Assembly (NCBI GenBank): GCA_022448645.1
Contig: JAKVBZ010000022.1
Location: 1 to 24,238 of the forward strand
From: Pirellulaceae bacterium
GTDB taxonomy: Bacteria > Planctomycetota > Planctomycetia > Pirellulales > Pirellulaceae
Direction of reading: 5' to 3'
DNA: 24,238 bases
Positions 1 through 8,523 of this stretch are shown here, one piece after another (positions within the stretch are counted from its first letter, which is position 1; every line of letters starts with the position of its first letter). Below the pieces are notes generated by a model. It worked only from the letters and a program-made list of their open reading frames with translations. It was not told where the DNA came from and did no database searches. The position numbers and the translations under genes were made by a program.

Positions 1-2540
1 CACGAGCAGAAATGTTACTGGAAATGAAGCAATTTGCTGAGGCTGGCCAGTCATTTGGGCTTTTGGCTACGAAGCCCGGCTTTGAGTCGGCTCACTTAGC
101 TCTCTATCGTCAGGCTTACTGTTCTTGGCAATTGAATGATTTCGCCGCAGCTGCGGAACAATATGCCGCGGTGGCTCGGACACCTAACTCGCCCCACGCG
201 CAACAAGCTGGACTGATGTCTGGCCGCAGCCTGTTTCACAACGAAGATACGGCCGCCGCTAAAACTTGGTTGCAAAGTGTTGTCGTCGCTGCAGGGGACG
301 TTGGATTGGAAGCTGCACATTGGTTGGCACGCGTGCACTTGCACGAAAATCAACCGACTCAAGCTTTACAAGTTGTGGACACAGTATTGTCTGGTGCTGC
401 CCCTAGTCCATTTTCGGTGAATTTATTAATGGATCGCGCTGATGCATTGCAGCAAATTCCGGACCGGCTCAGCGAAGTTCCTCAAGCTTACCTGGTTGTC
501 GCACGGAATTACAAAGACCACGAACTCGCACCGCATGGGCTGTACCATGCCATCTTCGCCTCACTCGACCTCAAACATTATGCCCAAGGTATTGAGTTGG
601 TTAAGGAGTTCATGTCCTCCTATTCCACCCATGAATTAGCACGGGACGTGCGTCATGCCGAAGCAGAATGTCGCTTGATGAATGGGGACACGCTAGCCGC
701 TGAGCAAATCTACCGCGAACTGACTGCCGCAACGACAAACCATAAGCACTTCAGCCACTGGTTAGTCCGACTGGCATATACACAATTCTTACAAGCGAAA
801 TATGACGAAGCCGTGGCTACGCTGCAGGCGAACCTGGCACACATCCAAGCCTCACATCAAGTCGCCGAAGCCATGATGATGATTGGAGCGAGCCACTTCC
901 ACCAACAGAATTTCGACCACGCCCTGGCCGCCTTATTGACAGCTATCGAACATGCCGAACATCACGAAAAAACTGACGAAGCCTTACTGTATCTTGCTCG
1001 AACGCAACGAGAATTGGACCAACTCGACGAGTCTTTGAAGAGCCTGCAGCGTTTGGTACAGGATCATTCTCAAAGCGTTCATATGGAATCGGCATTCTAC
1101 TGGCAAGGCGAGAATCACTTCGCCTTAAAGGATTATGAAGCTGCAGCTGCTACGTATGGTGAGCTCTACCAACGCTGGCCCAAATCGACTTACATCCCGC
1201 ATGCCCTTTCCGGACAGGGCTGGTGCAGCTTTCGCTTGCAACGGTATGCACAGGGCATCAAAGCCTTTTCCGAGTTGATCGAGAAGTATGCCTCGCACTC
1301 CGTGACCGTCGAAGCGAGTTATGGACGAGCTTTGTGCCATTACAAGCAACAGGAACATGAGCAGGCGGTTAACGATCTGGAAATCTACCTGAAGTCCGAA
1401 CCTCCCATGGAGCGTCGTGCCAATGCTTTGTACTTGCAAGGTCTGTCATTGATCGAAATGAAGCAGTACCAAGAAGCTATTCAAAGCTTGACAACTTTAC
1501 TGGAACAGGTACCCGACTACAGCTCCGTCGACCGTACCATTTACCAGCTGGCCTGGACGTACAAGATGCTCGATCTTCGGCCAGAATCGATCCAATGGTA
1601 CACCAGACTAACAGAGCAGTACAAATCAAGTTCACATCTCGCTGAAGCCCATTACCATTTGGCCGAAAACGATTATTGGCACGAAGAAAATTATGCGGCA
1701 GCCCAGACCCATTATCAGCGTTGCCTGGAGCTCACTTCGGATGCAGAGTTAACAGAAAAGTCGCTCTACATGCACGCCTGGTGCCATTATCAACAACAGC
1801 AATTCACACATGCCTATCAACAATTCACCTTATTACTGAAGTCACACCCAAATGGCGCTCATGTTCCGGACGCACAATTCATGCAAGCCGAAGCGTTGTT
1901 TCGCCAAGAGAAGCACGGTGAGGCATTACCAGCTTACCAACAATTGCTCACCAACAATCTGCTTGGCCCCGATCGGGTCGTGATGGCCTTATTGCACGCC
2001 GGTCAGTCTGCCAGTCAAACCGAAGATTACCAGACAGCATTGCAGCTCCTGCAAAGAATTACTACCGAACATCCCTCGTCCAACCAAGTCCACGAAGCAA
2101 TGTTTGAACAAGGCGTTTGCCTGTTTCATTTAGGCCGTAACAACAAAGACGCCGAGTCTCCAGACTTTGCCCAGTTCGACGAGGCGATGAAACTGTTTGA
2201 ATCGGTGGCCACCAGTCATCGTAGCACACTTGCTAGTCGGGCTCGCTTTCACATGGGCGAAGTCTACTTTCAAAAGAAAATGTTCATCGATTCCATTCGC
2301 CAATACCAGCGAGTCATGTATGGATTTGGAGGCAACAACGCCCCTGACGAAGTAAAACCGTGGCAAGCCAGAGCTGGATTTCAGGCTGGACAAGCGGCTC
2401 TGGTTTTGGCTGGCGAAACCAAAGATTTGGACAGAAAGAAGCGTTTAATCATGGAGGGTGACAAGTACTTCCGCTATGTTGTTGAAAAGGCCCCAGACAG
2501 CGAAGTCGCATCGGCTGCCGAACAACGACTTCAACGCTGA
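1..2540 (+). CDS. Large TPR-repeat protein, 5' end outside window
   Basis: The reading frame is open to the left edge (R-A-E precede the first ATG at 12, completing a TPR helix), so that ATG is internal and the gene starts upstream of the window. At least 845 residues are visible, almost all tetratricopeptide-type helical hairpins of about 34-37 residues with the usual small/aromatic pattern (for example LKDYEAAAATYGELYQRWP and MKQYQEAIQSLTTLL). TPR arrays are protein-binding scaffolds. The stop at 2538-2540 is only 18 nt before the exbB-like gene, so the two are probably co-transcribed. By analogy with TPR proteins such as YbgF/CpoB beside Tol genes, I infer a periplasmic or membrane-associated scaffold for the following ExbB/ExbD complex. 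No signal peptide can be checked because the N-terminus is missing. The TPR fold is certain; the role is inferred. Confidence 0.9.
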   Translation, partial: RAEMLLEMKQFAEAGQSFGLLATKPGFESAHLALYRQAYCSWQLNDFAAAAEQYAAVARTPNSPHAQQAGLMSGRSLFHNEDTAAAKTWLQSVVVAAGDVGLEAAHWLARVHLHENQPTQALQVVDTVLSGAAPSPFSVNLLMDRADALQQIPDRLSEVPQAYLVVARNYKDHELAPHGLYHAIFASLDLKHYAQGIELVKEFMSSYSTHELARDVRHAEAECRLMNGDTLAAEQIYRELTAATTNHKHFSHWLVRLAYTQFLQAKYDEAVATLQANLAHIQASHQVAEAMMMIGASHFHQQNFDHALAALLTAIEHAEHHEKTDEALLYLARTQRELDQLDESLKSLQRLVQDHSQSVHMESAFYWQGENHFALKDYEAAAATYGELYQRWPKSTYIPHALSGQGWCSFRLQRYAQGIKAFSELIEKYASHSVTVEASYGRALCHYKQQEHEQAVNDLEIYLKSEPPMERRANALYLQGLSLIEMKQYQEAIQSLTTLLEQVPDYSSVDRTIYQLAWTYKMLDLRPESIQWYTRLTEQYKSSSHLAEAHYHLAENDYWHEENYAAAQTHYQRCLELTSDAELTEKSLYMHAWCHYQQQQFTHAYQQFTLLLKSHPNGAHVPDAQFMQAEALFRQEKHGEALPAYQQLLTNNLLGPDRVVMALLHAGQSASQTEDYQTALQLLQRITTEHPSSNQVHEAMFEQGVCLFHLGRNNKDAESPDFAQFDEAMKLFESVATSHRSTLASRARFHMGEVYFQKKMFIDSIRQYQRVMYGFGGNNAPDEVKPWQARAGFQAGQAALVLAGETKDLDRKKRLIMEGDKYFRYVVEKAPDSEVASAAEQRLQR

Positions 2541-2558
2541 CAGCGACACCACCTTCCA

Positions 2559-3548
2559 ATGAAAACCAAATTGAATCTCACCACGGGTGTGCTGTGCATG
2601 GCCACCCTTTTCCATTCACGGTTGCGCCTGTTCATCATAGGCTCGGCATTCATTTGCTGGGGATGGTATGACCAGACAGTTCCCGTGGTATCCCTGTGGG
2701 CACAAGAAAAGGAATCGACCGGACCTGTCTCGACACCGCTCTCTCCCGAAGAACTTGAAGCCGTCAGCAACCCGTCCGACGGTGACAGCTCCTTTGCTCA
2801 AGATGACCACAGTCATGCCTCAGATCAGACAGATTCACTGAACCTTTTTCAGTTAATCCTGCGGGGGCGCTGGCTCATGATCCCTATCGGCATCATGTCG
2901 TTTGTGGTCGTTGCTGTTACCTATGACCGCTTCATAGCGTTAAGACAGTACCGGGTCTTTCCGACCGTGTTAGTCGATCAGTTGGGACAGTTGGGACAGG
3001 ACGCAGGAGGATTCGACCCGCGCAAAGCCTATCACATTTGCCAAAGGCATCCTTCAGCAGCAGCGACGATTGTGCGCACGATGCTACTAAAAGTAGGACG
3101 GCCACAATCAGAAATCGAGCATGCCGTTCGTGAAGCAAGTGACCGGGAAGCAGAACGGTTGTACGCCAACGTCCGCTGGCTCAACCTGGCTGCTGCGGTA
3201 ACGCCTCTGCTGGGACTGCTGGGAACCGTCTGGGGAATGATTCAAGCCTTTTTCGACACTACTCAACTGGCCCCCACTCAAAACAAAGCAGACTTTTTGG
3301 CCGAAGGCATCTATGTGGCTCTCGTGACTACTTTGGGAGGGCTCTCGGTCGCCATCCCAGCCGCCATCCTGGCACACTACTTTGAAGGCCGCATTCAGAC
3401 GGTCTTTCACCGAATCGATGAAATGCTATTCAACCTCCTGCCGCAAGTGGAACGCTACGAGGGACGAATGCGAGTTACTCACCAGCCCATGGAGGGCGAG
3501 CAACCGTCGCAACTAGTAACGCCCCACCAAGAGCCTAGCCACGAATGA
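2559..3548 (+). CDS. exbB: MotA/TolQ/ExbB family proton channel subunit
   Basis: This 329-residue protein has a signal-like hydrophobic N-terminus (about residues 22-48, possible cleavage after SLWA), an acidic spacer of about 55 residues, then the ExbB/TolQ core. TM1 is about 105-127, TM2 207-231 with TPLLGLLGTVWGMIQAF, and TM3 250-274 with YVALVTTLGGLSVAIPAA. The GTVWG segment and the Thr residues of TM3 match the polar pore-lining positions of the family. In the cell it would form the inner-membrane pentamer that uses the proton gradient to drive ExbD and a TonB-like partner. The N-terminal extension is longer than in E. coli ExbB but is common in extended ExbB forms. No good ribosome-binding site is seen before 2559; an in-frame ATG at 2598 is an alternative start but would cut into the signal-like segment. 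It lies 18 nt after the TPR gene and 52 nt before exbD. Confidence 0.93.
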   Translation: MKTKLNLTTGVLCMATLFHSRLRLFIIGSAFICWGWYDQTVPVVSLWAQEKESTGPVSTPLSPEELEAVSNPSDGDSSFAQDDHSHASDQTDSLNLFQLILRGRWLMIPIGIMSFVVVAVTYDRFIALRQYRVFPTVLVDQLGQLGQDAGGFDPRKAYHICQRHPSAAATIVRTMLLKVGRPQSEIEHAVREASDREAERLYANVRWLNLAAAVTPLLGLLGTVWGMIQAFFDTTQLAPTQNKADFLAEGIYVALVTTLGGLSVAIPAAILAHYFEGRIQTVFHRIDEMLFNLLPQVERYEGRMRVTHQPMEGEQPSQLVTPHQEPSHE

Positions 3549-3600
3549 GGGTACATGGGCAGAGAACGGTTGCTCCAAGTAACACTCAACGACTCGCGTT

Positions 3601-4026
3601 ATGACCGTCAGAATTAGAAAAAGCAGTGTTGTCGAAGCGATGAGCCTCACACCACTGATCGATATTGTCTTTCTGCTGCTGATATTCTTCTTGGTGGCGA
3701 CACGATTTGCCGAAGAAGATCGAGAACTGGATGTCGTGCTACCAACGGCCAGCGAAGCCCAGCCGTTGGTGGTCCAACCTCAGCAGATCTTTGTAAATAT
3801 TGACCAAGACGGGACTTTTTACCTAGGCGGAGAACATTTGGACTCTCAGCAGCTGGAGATGGCATTGCGGCAAAACGCAGCGAACAATCCAGCGAACATG
3901 TCCGTAAAAATAAGAGCCGATCAACGGTCTGACTGCCAGTCGTTGATCACCGTCATGAACCTCTGCAACCAGGTTGGCATCTTAGACTATAGCGTCACAA
4001 CATCCGTTCAAGCGGGAGGTAGCTAG
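3601..4026 (+). CDS. exbD: ExbD/TolR family biopolymer transport protein
   Basis: At 141 residues this is the usual length for ExbD. A short basic cytoplasmic N-terminus (MTVRIRKSS) is followed by one membrane helix (about 18-38) opening with LTPLIDIVFLLLIFFLVATRF. D21 in PLID corresponds to the single essential membrane Asp of ExbD/TolR that carries protons. The rest is the periplasmic domain with the typical pattern of a short strand (IFVNIDQDGTFYLGG), a helix and a final strand (MSVKIRADQ). It would pair with the ExbB-like protein encoded 52 nt upstream. The start is the first ATG giving the expected short N-terminus; the Shine-Dalgarno region is poor. Family assignment is firm; whether it serves a TonB-like or a Tol-like partner rests on the neighbouring gene at 4493. 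Confidence 0.95.
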   Translation: MTVRIRKSSVVEAMSLTPLIDIVFLLLIFFLVATRFAEEDRELDVVLPTASEAQPLVVQPQQIFVNIDQDGTFYLGGEHLDSQQLEMALRQNAANNPANMSVKIRADQRSDCQSLITVMNLCNQVGILDYSVTTSVQAGGS

Positions 4027-4086
4027 TAACGCACAGAGATTAGTCAGGCGGCAAACAAGTCTGATTCATGGAACAGGAGAAGGGCA

Positions 4087-4338
4087 ATGTCAAGAGATCA
4101 GTCTCCCAGACAGAATGCACGGCGGGAACACAATTGGCGTCAGTTGAACCCCGACGATCTCGACAACATCGAAGATTTTGAACCCATACGTCGGACTGGT
4201 GACAATGCAATGCCGGCTTCCTCCAAGCGCGCCTCCAAGAATGCTGCGCGCAAAACTAATGGATCACGTCGGGTGAGCAAAAAAATCTCCCAGCAAGTGG
4301 GTGGAATGAACCGTCGTCGCTCTAAACGTTTCGATTAG
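4087..4338 (+). CDS. Small basic protein of unknown function
   Basis: I do not recognise this 83-residue protein. It has no membrane segment and no signal peptide. The first 20 residues are Arg/Gln-rich, an acidic stretch follows at about 21-33 (NPDDLDNIEDFEP), and from residue 46 on it is very rich in Lys, Arg, Ser and Asn, ending NRRRSKRFD; it is probably disordered. It looks real because AGGAG at 4075-4079 lies 7 nt before the ATG, the best ribosome-binding site of this operon, and because it fits the same-strand gap between exbD and the large membrane protein gene. A cytoplasmic partner of the ExbB/ExbD complex, or a nucleic-acid-binding protein encoded by chance next to it, are both possible. 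Confidence 0.7.
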   Translation: MSRDQSPRQNARREHNWRQLNPDDLDNIEDFEPIRRTGDNAMPASSKRASKNAARKTNGSRRVSKKISQQVGGMNRRRSKRFD

Positions 4339-4367
4339 TTGGACGACAACTCTATTTCGTTTACAAT
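4339..4367 (+). promoter_or_regulatory. Possible sigma70-type promoter before the 4493 gene
   Basis: TTGGAC (4339-4344) and TACAAT (4362-4367) are separated by exactly 17 nt. The -10 box matches consensus at five of six positions, the -35 box only at three. A start near 4374 would give a leader of about 120 nt carrying the hairpin at 4384-4407. This would allow the large membrane protein to be made partly independently of the upstream genes. Sequence pattern only. Confidence 0.35.
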
Positions 4368-4383
4368 CGGGGAAGTCCTGTCG

Positions 4384-4407
4384 GCCGGTGGCTAGGTAGC
4401 CACCGGC
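4384..4407 (+). promoter_or_regulatory. Perfect 11-bp hairpin in the leader of the 4493 gene
   Basis: GCCGGTGGCTA (4384-4394) and TAGCCACCGGC (4397-4407) are perfect inverted repeats with only GG between them, so the real loop is probably 4-6 nt. The stem is GC-rich. No T tract follows on either side, so it is not a standard intrinsic terminator. It lies 46 nt after the small basic protein gene and 85 nt before the next start. It may be a transcript-end or mRNA-stabilising stem, an attenuator, or a protein-binding dyad. Confidence 0.5.
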
Positions 4408-4492
4408 TCTAAACCCCTTGTCGGACCCTCTACCAGCCAGCTGACCGTCTCGCAATGATGCTAGATGGCCCCTTGGAAGGTCTTCCCGTCCC

Positions 4493-7400
4493 ATGGCCGA
4501 AGAACGACGCGTTGTACGAAAACTGAAGCACTCACGCAAGCTTTCGTTTGACGAAAAGCTGTGGCCCATCAATTTGGCAATCATGGTCCTGGCTGCATTC
4601 TTAGTGGGGATCATGGTCGTTCGATTTTCGGTACAGACCGGCCGTGTTTCTTTGATCGGGACGTGCCTCATCGCCGCGCTGATATTGCTGTCCGTCTCAA
4701 CCATGACCGGACTCCGGTTCGTCCATCAACGGACACTGCAACGTGGCACACAACTGGCTGCCGTGCTGAGCCTCTTAACGCACCTTGTGCTACTCTTCTC
4801 CATGGCGATTTGGCCCATTCATTCCCGGGTTGCAGAAATTCCAGAAGCCCCCCCCGACCCTATGCCACCAGAATTCACGGCACCCGAACTCGTGACGCCT
4901 CACTTAAATCAAGGTGAACAACGCAAACCAGATTTCCTTCGTCCCGTGGAAACACAGACGGTGGAAACTGGCGCTACCAATTGGACACGGTCTTCGGACA
5001 CAGGACTGGAGCAAGCTCCACTCATTCCGCGATCGTATCTATCTGATGAGAAAGTTCGACCGCAACCGAGCATCACTCCACGACAACGACCCGCCGAAAC
5101 AGCACCTCGAGAAGCTCCCACAGAATCGCGACTCAGCCATCGTGAATCTGCTAGGCCTCAGCCACAAGTTGCTGCACATCCCGTGGACCTACCGTCGCTG
5201 CCCGAGACTGTCGAGGCGGCCCCCACCAGCCAACTGATTGCCGAAACTTCTCCATCGTCGAGAACGACATCGGAACCTCCAGACCTACCGACCTCCACAG
5301 CCAATGCTTTCCCTACCTCCAATCCACCAGAAGCAGTCGTGATACAAGAACCTACCCAAGCTTCGCCCACGCAACCACAAGCAGAAGAGCCTTCGCGACG
5401 CACCGTTCGACCGACGACACAGCCAACCCTCACCGAAACCATTTTAGCTGTCGCGAAACTTACACCACAGCCAGCCGAAACACACGAAGACAAGCCACCC
5501 GTCCTCACAGAAATCCGCCGTCAAAGCTCCGACCTAACAGCAACCGCCGCAGAACGATCGCGGGTGGATCCGAGCCAACCGGCTACTGCCCGTCAAACCG
5601 ACATAGCACAACCAACCCGTCGGAAATCTGAATCGACAGCAGAACCAACCATTCAGCGACATGAGCCATTTCGGCCTCAAACAACCCCACATACCCAACC
5701 CAGCCAATCACAGTTAGCAGTTCAATCGTTGGGTCCTGTTGCCCAACCGACTGCCGATGATTTGCAAAACGAGGTCCACCCCGCTCCTACAGCACTCAAC
5801 CGCTCTATCGATGGGGTCACCGGAATTGGTCATTCAGAGAACCTGGGACACTCGTCACCCGCTCGAGGAGGTCCATCCATGGTGGCCGCCGTCTCGGTCA
5901 CACGAATCACGGCAACTCAAAACAACTCGCCAGGTCCGGCCATGCAACCCAGCGAACGGGTTCAAATCCCGCAATTGCGTTCAGACAATCTACGTCCCAC
6001 TTCAGTATTTCGAGCACAACCTGTTGAAATCGCTGTCACATACGGTTCACAAAACGTTGCTACGATGGACGCTTCATCAGCCGCAACCATCCATCGACAG
6101 GCTGCCGACGCGATTCTTGATCAAGTCACGGCCACGGTTGGATCTGCAGCCGTCGATTTGGGGATCCAAAGAATCGTCGCCGAAGACGGCTCAGGACGTG
6201 CTTCGGGGGGAGGACGCCCTAAGATCAATCCTGCACAGTCCAATTCGGCCTGGAAACTTACAGCTCCCAACGTGCGTCAACAGATCACAGCGGTTAACTC
6301 CACCCCCGACGTGCCCAATAGCGTCCGTGCCGAACAAGTTGGAGAGACGAGCCCTTCTAGTAACGCTGTACCAACTGGTCAATCTGTGGCAAGGACCACA
6401 ACCGCAGTATTGCTGCGCGAAGCAGAAACGGTAGCGATCGCTGAGGAAGCTGATCCTCCACCACGACTTCTCAACATGGAAACGGCAGCAAGACCACTTC
6501 GTCGCACATCCGAGTCAGCATGGCAAACGAGCGAACAAGTCAACCAACAAGACTCGTCCGTGGCTTCACCCACAGAGCACAAGCAGCCTTTTCGTCCACG
6601 GTCTGAGACTGCATTCAATGACTTTGCCTTCGCGAAATCGAAAGTCGAGGTTCAGGTTAGCCATGTTGAACAAACCACGGACAGCCCGTCTCCTGAAAGA
6701 GCACAAGCTGACGTTAACTCCTCATCCAACTTACGCAGGAACTCTGTCGCCGAAACCGTTTTACTTCCTGAAGTCGAAACCGAAGGGCCAGGTGGACTGT
6801 TCTTAGACCTTCAAGCCAGCGTCGGGATCACCACGCAACGGACACCCACAGCAAGCGAATTAGTCGCTTTTCATGAACGACGTTTTGTCATGCGCGATTA
6901 CGGCGGAAATATTTCTCTAGGAGGAGTGGATCAAGTATCGGCCCCTGCGTTCAGCAAACGCATGTCGCGTGTTCAGGGTGATCAGCTCGGTAGTAATCCA
7001 GGACAGGACGATGCCCGGATCGATGAAACCATTGAACTAGGATTGGCCTTCTTGGCCCGTCACCAGTCTCCGCACGGCAACTGGAGCCTACAGCATTTCG
7101 CTGCCGGAAAACCGTACCAGGACCAGCAAAGCCAAGTCGCCCTCAACGCCGACACCGGAGCCACTGGCTTGGCCCTCTTGGCCTTTTTGGGAGCCGGATA
7201 TCATCATCAAAGCAATCCATATGGGGGAGTCGTGCAAACCGGCCTGAAGTCGCTCATCCAATCCCAAAGTGAAAATGGCAATTTATTTCTTAGCGAAGAC
7301 GAGACTTCTAATCAATCGGTAGCTCTGTACAGCCACGGTATTGCCACGATTGCCCTTTGCGAAGCGTACGGCATGACCCTCGATCCGGAATTACGAGAAC

Positions 7401-8071
7401 CTACGGAACGTGCCTTGAACTACATCGTGGCAACCCAACATCCTCGACGCGGAGGTTGGCGTTACCAGCCTCAGGTCGGCTCAGATACATCGGTTACGGG
7501 ATGGATGCTGATGGCACTGAAGAGCGCTCAGATGGCCCACTTGGAGGTCCCCGAGCATACCTGGGCAGGTTTGGAACGCTTCATGTCATCGGCCGAAGTC
7601 GCAAACCACCCTCATTTATTCCGATACAATCCTTACGCACCAGATACCGAAAGACAACGCCATGGTCGTTTGCCCAGTGACACCATGACGGCCGTGGGTT
7701 TACTGATTCGACTCTATACCGGTTCAAATCGTACCGATGAGCTGATGATCATGGGGGCCGAATACCTCGCCGCTCACCTGCCCGCTCCTGAGAAACGTGA
7801 TACCTATTACTGGTATTACGCCACGCAAATCATGTTTCACATGGGAGACCAATACTGGAATGCGTGGCGAGAGAGCCTGTTCCCATTACTTACCGATAGT
7901 CAAGTTACCAACGGTCCGCTAGCCGGAAGTTGGGACCCCCTACGTCCAGTACGAGACAAGTGGGGACACCACGCGGGACGTGTCTACGTCACCACGTTGA
8001 ATCTGCTTTCGCTAGAAGTGGCCTACCGCCACTTACCAATTTACGAAGATTTCAGCCTTCGTAACCGTTAG
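4493..8071 (+). CDS. TonB-like membrane protein with C-terminal squalene-cyclase-like toroid
   Basis: The 1192-residue protein has three parts. Residues 1-110 hold a basic cytoplasmic start and three membrane helices (about 24-45, 52-73, 88-109), placing the remainder in the periplasm. The third helix contains LSLLTHLVLL with S93 and H97, the S-x3-H spacing of the TonB membrane helix, and is followed at once by a Pro-rich EIPEAPPDPMPPEF segment as in TonB. Residues about 115-840 form a low-complexity linker rich in Pro, Thr, Gln and Ser. Residues about 843-1192 match prenyltransferase/squalene-oxidase repeats: QSPHGNW near 858, QSENGNL near 925, RRGGWRYQP near 985 and DTSVTGWMLMALKSA near 998. 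The DxDD catalytic motif of squalene-hopene cyclases is not seen, so a cyclase activity is not supported. GGAAGG at 4475-4480 is a distant possible ribosome-binding site. Location in an ExbB/ExbD operon supports a force-transducing role; this is inference. The stop overlaps the converging gene by 4 nt. Confidence 0.85.
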   Translation: MAEERRVVRKLKHSRKLSFDEKLWPINLAIMVLAAFLVGIMVVRFSVQTGRVSLIGTCLIAALILLSVSTMTGLRFVHQRTLQRGTQLAAVLSLLTHLVLLFSMAIWPIHSRVAEIPEAPPDPMPPEFTAPELVTPHLNQGEQRKPDFLRPVETQTVETGATNWTRSSDTGLEQAPLIPRSYLSDEKVRPQPSITPRQRPAETAPREAPTESRLSHRESARPQPQVAAHPVDLPSLPETVEAAPTSQLIAETSPSSRTTSEPPDLPTSTANAFPTSNPPEAVVIQEPTQASPTQPQAEEPSRRTVRPTTQPTLTETILAVAKLTPQPAETHEDKPPVLTEIRRQSSDLTATAAERSRVDPSQPATARQTDIAQPTRRKSESTAEPTIQRHEPFRPQTTPHTQPSQSQLAVQSLGPVAQPTADDLQNEVHPAPTALNRSIDGVTGIGHSENLGHSSPARGGPSMVAAVSVTRITATQNNSPGPAMQPSERVQIPQLRSDNLRPTSVFRAQPVEIAVTYGSQNVATMDASSAATIHRQAADAILDQVTATVGSAAVDLGIQRIVAEDGSGRASGGGRPKINPAQSNSAWKLTAPNVRQQITAVNSTPDVPNSVRAEQVGETSPSSNAVPTGQSVARTTTAVLLREAETVAIAEEADPPPRLLNMETAARPLRRTSESAWQTSEQVNQQDSSVASPTEHKQPFRPRSETAFNDFAFAKSKVEVQVSHVEQTTDSPSPERAQADVNSSSNLRRNSVAETVLLPEVETEGPGGLFLDLQASVGITTQRTPTASELVAFHERRFVMRDYGGNISLGGVDQVSAPAFSKRMSRVQGDQLGSNPGQDDARIDETIELGLAFLARHQSPHGNWSLQHFAAGKPYQDQQSQVALNADTGATGLALLAFLGAGYHHQSNPYGGVVQTGLKSLIQSQSENGNLFLSEDETSNQSVALYSHGIATIALCEAYGMTLDPELREPTERALNYIVATQHPRRGGWRYQPQVGSDTSVTGWMLMALKSAQMAHLEVPEHTWAGLERFMSSAEVANHPHLFRYNPYAPDTERQRHGRLPSDTMTAVGLLIRLYTGSNRTDELMIMGAEYLAAHLPAPEKRDTYYWYYATQIMFHMGDQYWNAWRESLFPLLTDSQVTNGPLAGSWDPLRPVRDKWGHHAGRVYVTTLNLLSLEVAYRHLPIYEDFSLRNR

Positions 8072-8292
8072 TGTAGAGAAATCTGCCGACCGCGATTCGT
8101 TTCACGAATCTCAACCTTTTCCTCTCGCGCCAGCCAGCCAACGGCTTGCATCACGATGTCCCGTGGCTTGTTTAGATCTTTCACCAGCCGGGCGTACGAC
8201 AGAGTTCCCTCAGAATCTAACTTATTCCAGATCTCACCCGCTGTTTCACCAATTTGCATCACACCAACGGTGTTTCCATTTTCAGTGGACAT
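8068..8292 (-). CDS. Winged helix-turn-helix protein, DUF2582 type
   Basis: The likely protein is 74 residues starting MSTENGNTVG at 8292. The frame is open further upstream, but the extra residues look non-biological and the ATG at 8292 has AGGAGG (complement of 8305-8310) 12 nt before it. The sequence IGETAGEIWNKLDSEG, then LVKDL and MQAVGWLAREEKV, is typical of the small winged-helix family PF10771 (DUF2582), found in several bacterial groups and of unknown function. The single domain has the helices and wing but no effector domain, so it may be a DNA-binding or protein-interaction module. It converges on the large membrane protein gene with a 4-nt overlap of the two stop regions and probably has its own promoter (see 8424-8453). 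Confidence 0.85.
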   Translation of the reverse strand: MSTENGNTVGVMQIGETAGEIWNKLDSEGTLSYARLVKDLNKPRDIVMQAVGWLAREEKVEIRETNRGRQISLH

Positions 8293-8423
8293 GGTTGGTT
8301 TGTTCCTCCTGATCGAAGACCCTCGTTCGAGAAAGAGACGACGCCTGCTATTCGATGTCAACTGCGGCTTTCTAGTGCGGGACCATGCGGTCACGAATCC
8401 ACTATCCGTGAAGGCCACGGCTA

Positions 8424-8453
8424 AGTATACCGCCTTCCATCGGTTTGTGTATA
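8424..8453 (-). promoter_or_regulatory. Possible promoter of the winged-helix gene
   Basis: On the minus strand TATACA (8453-8448) and TATACT (8429-8424) are 18 nt apart, matching the -35 and -10 consensus at four and five of six positions. Both boxes sit within GTATAC palindromes at 8449-8454 and 8425-8430. The leader to the ATG at 8292 would be about 125 nt. A perfect TTGACA also occurs on this strand nearer the gene, but no good -10 box follows it. Confidence 0.35.
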
Positions 8454-8523
8454 CGAAAATCCCACACACTCCCCTTATTCCCCCTAACCAAACAGGACCA
8501 ATGGCGTAAACCCGATTCCTCAA

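Noticed and set aside
12..14. ATG at 12 as the start of the TPR protein
   Set aside because: The frame is open to the window edge and the preceding codons complete a TPR helix, so this is an internal Met.
5739..6434. 231-residue plus-strand frame inside the Pro/Thr-rich linker
   Set aside because: It is an out-of-frame shadow of low-complexity coding DNA, with no ribosome-binding site and no recognisable protein pattern.
4493..8071. Calling the large membrane protein a squalene-hopene cyclase
   Set aside because: The toroid repeats are present but the DxDD catalytic motif is not, the domain is only about 350 residues, and it is tethered to a TonB-like N-terminus.
8293..8523. N-terminal extension of the winged-helix protein
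   Set aside because: The extra 77 residues match nothing, and the ATG at 8292 has AGGAGG upstream and gives the family's usual length.
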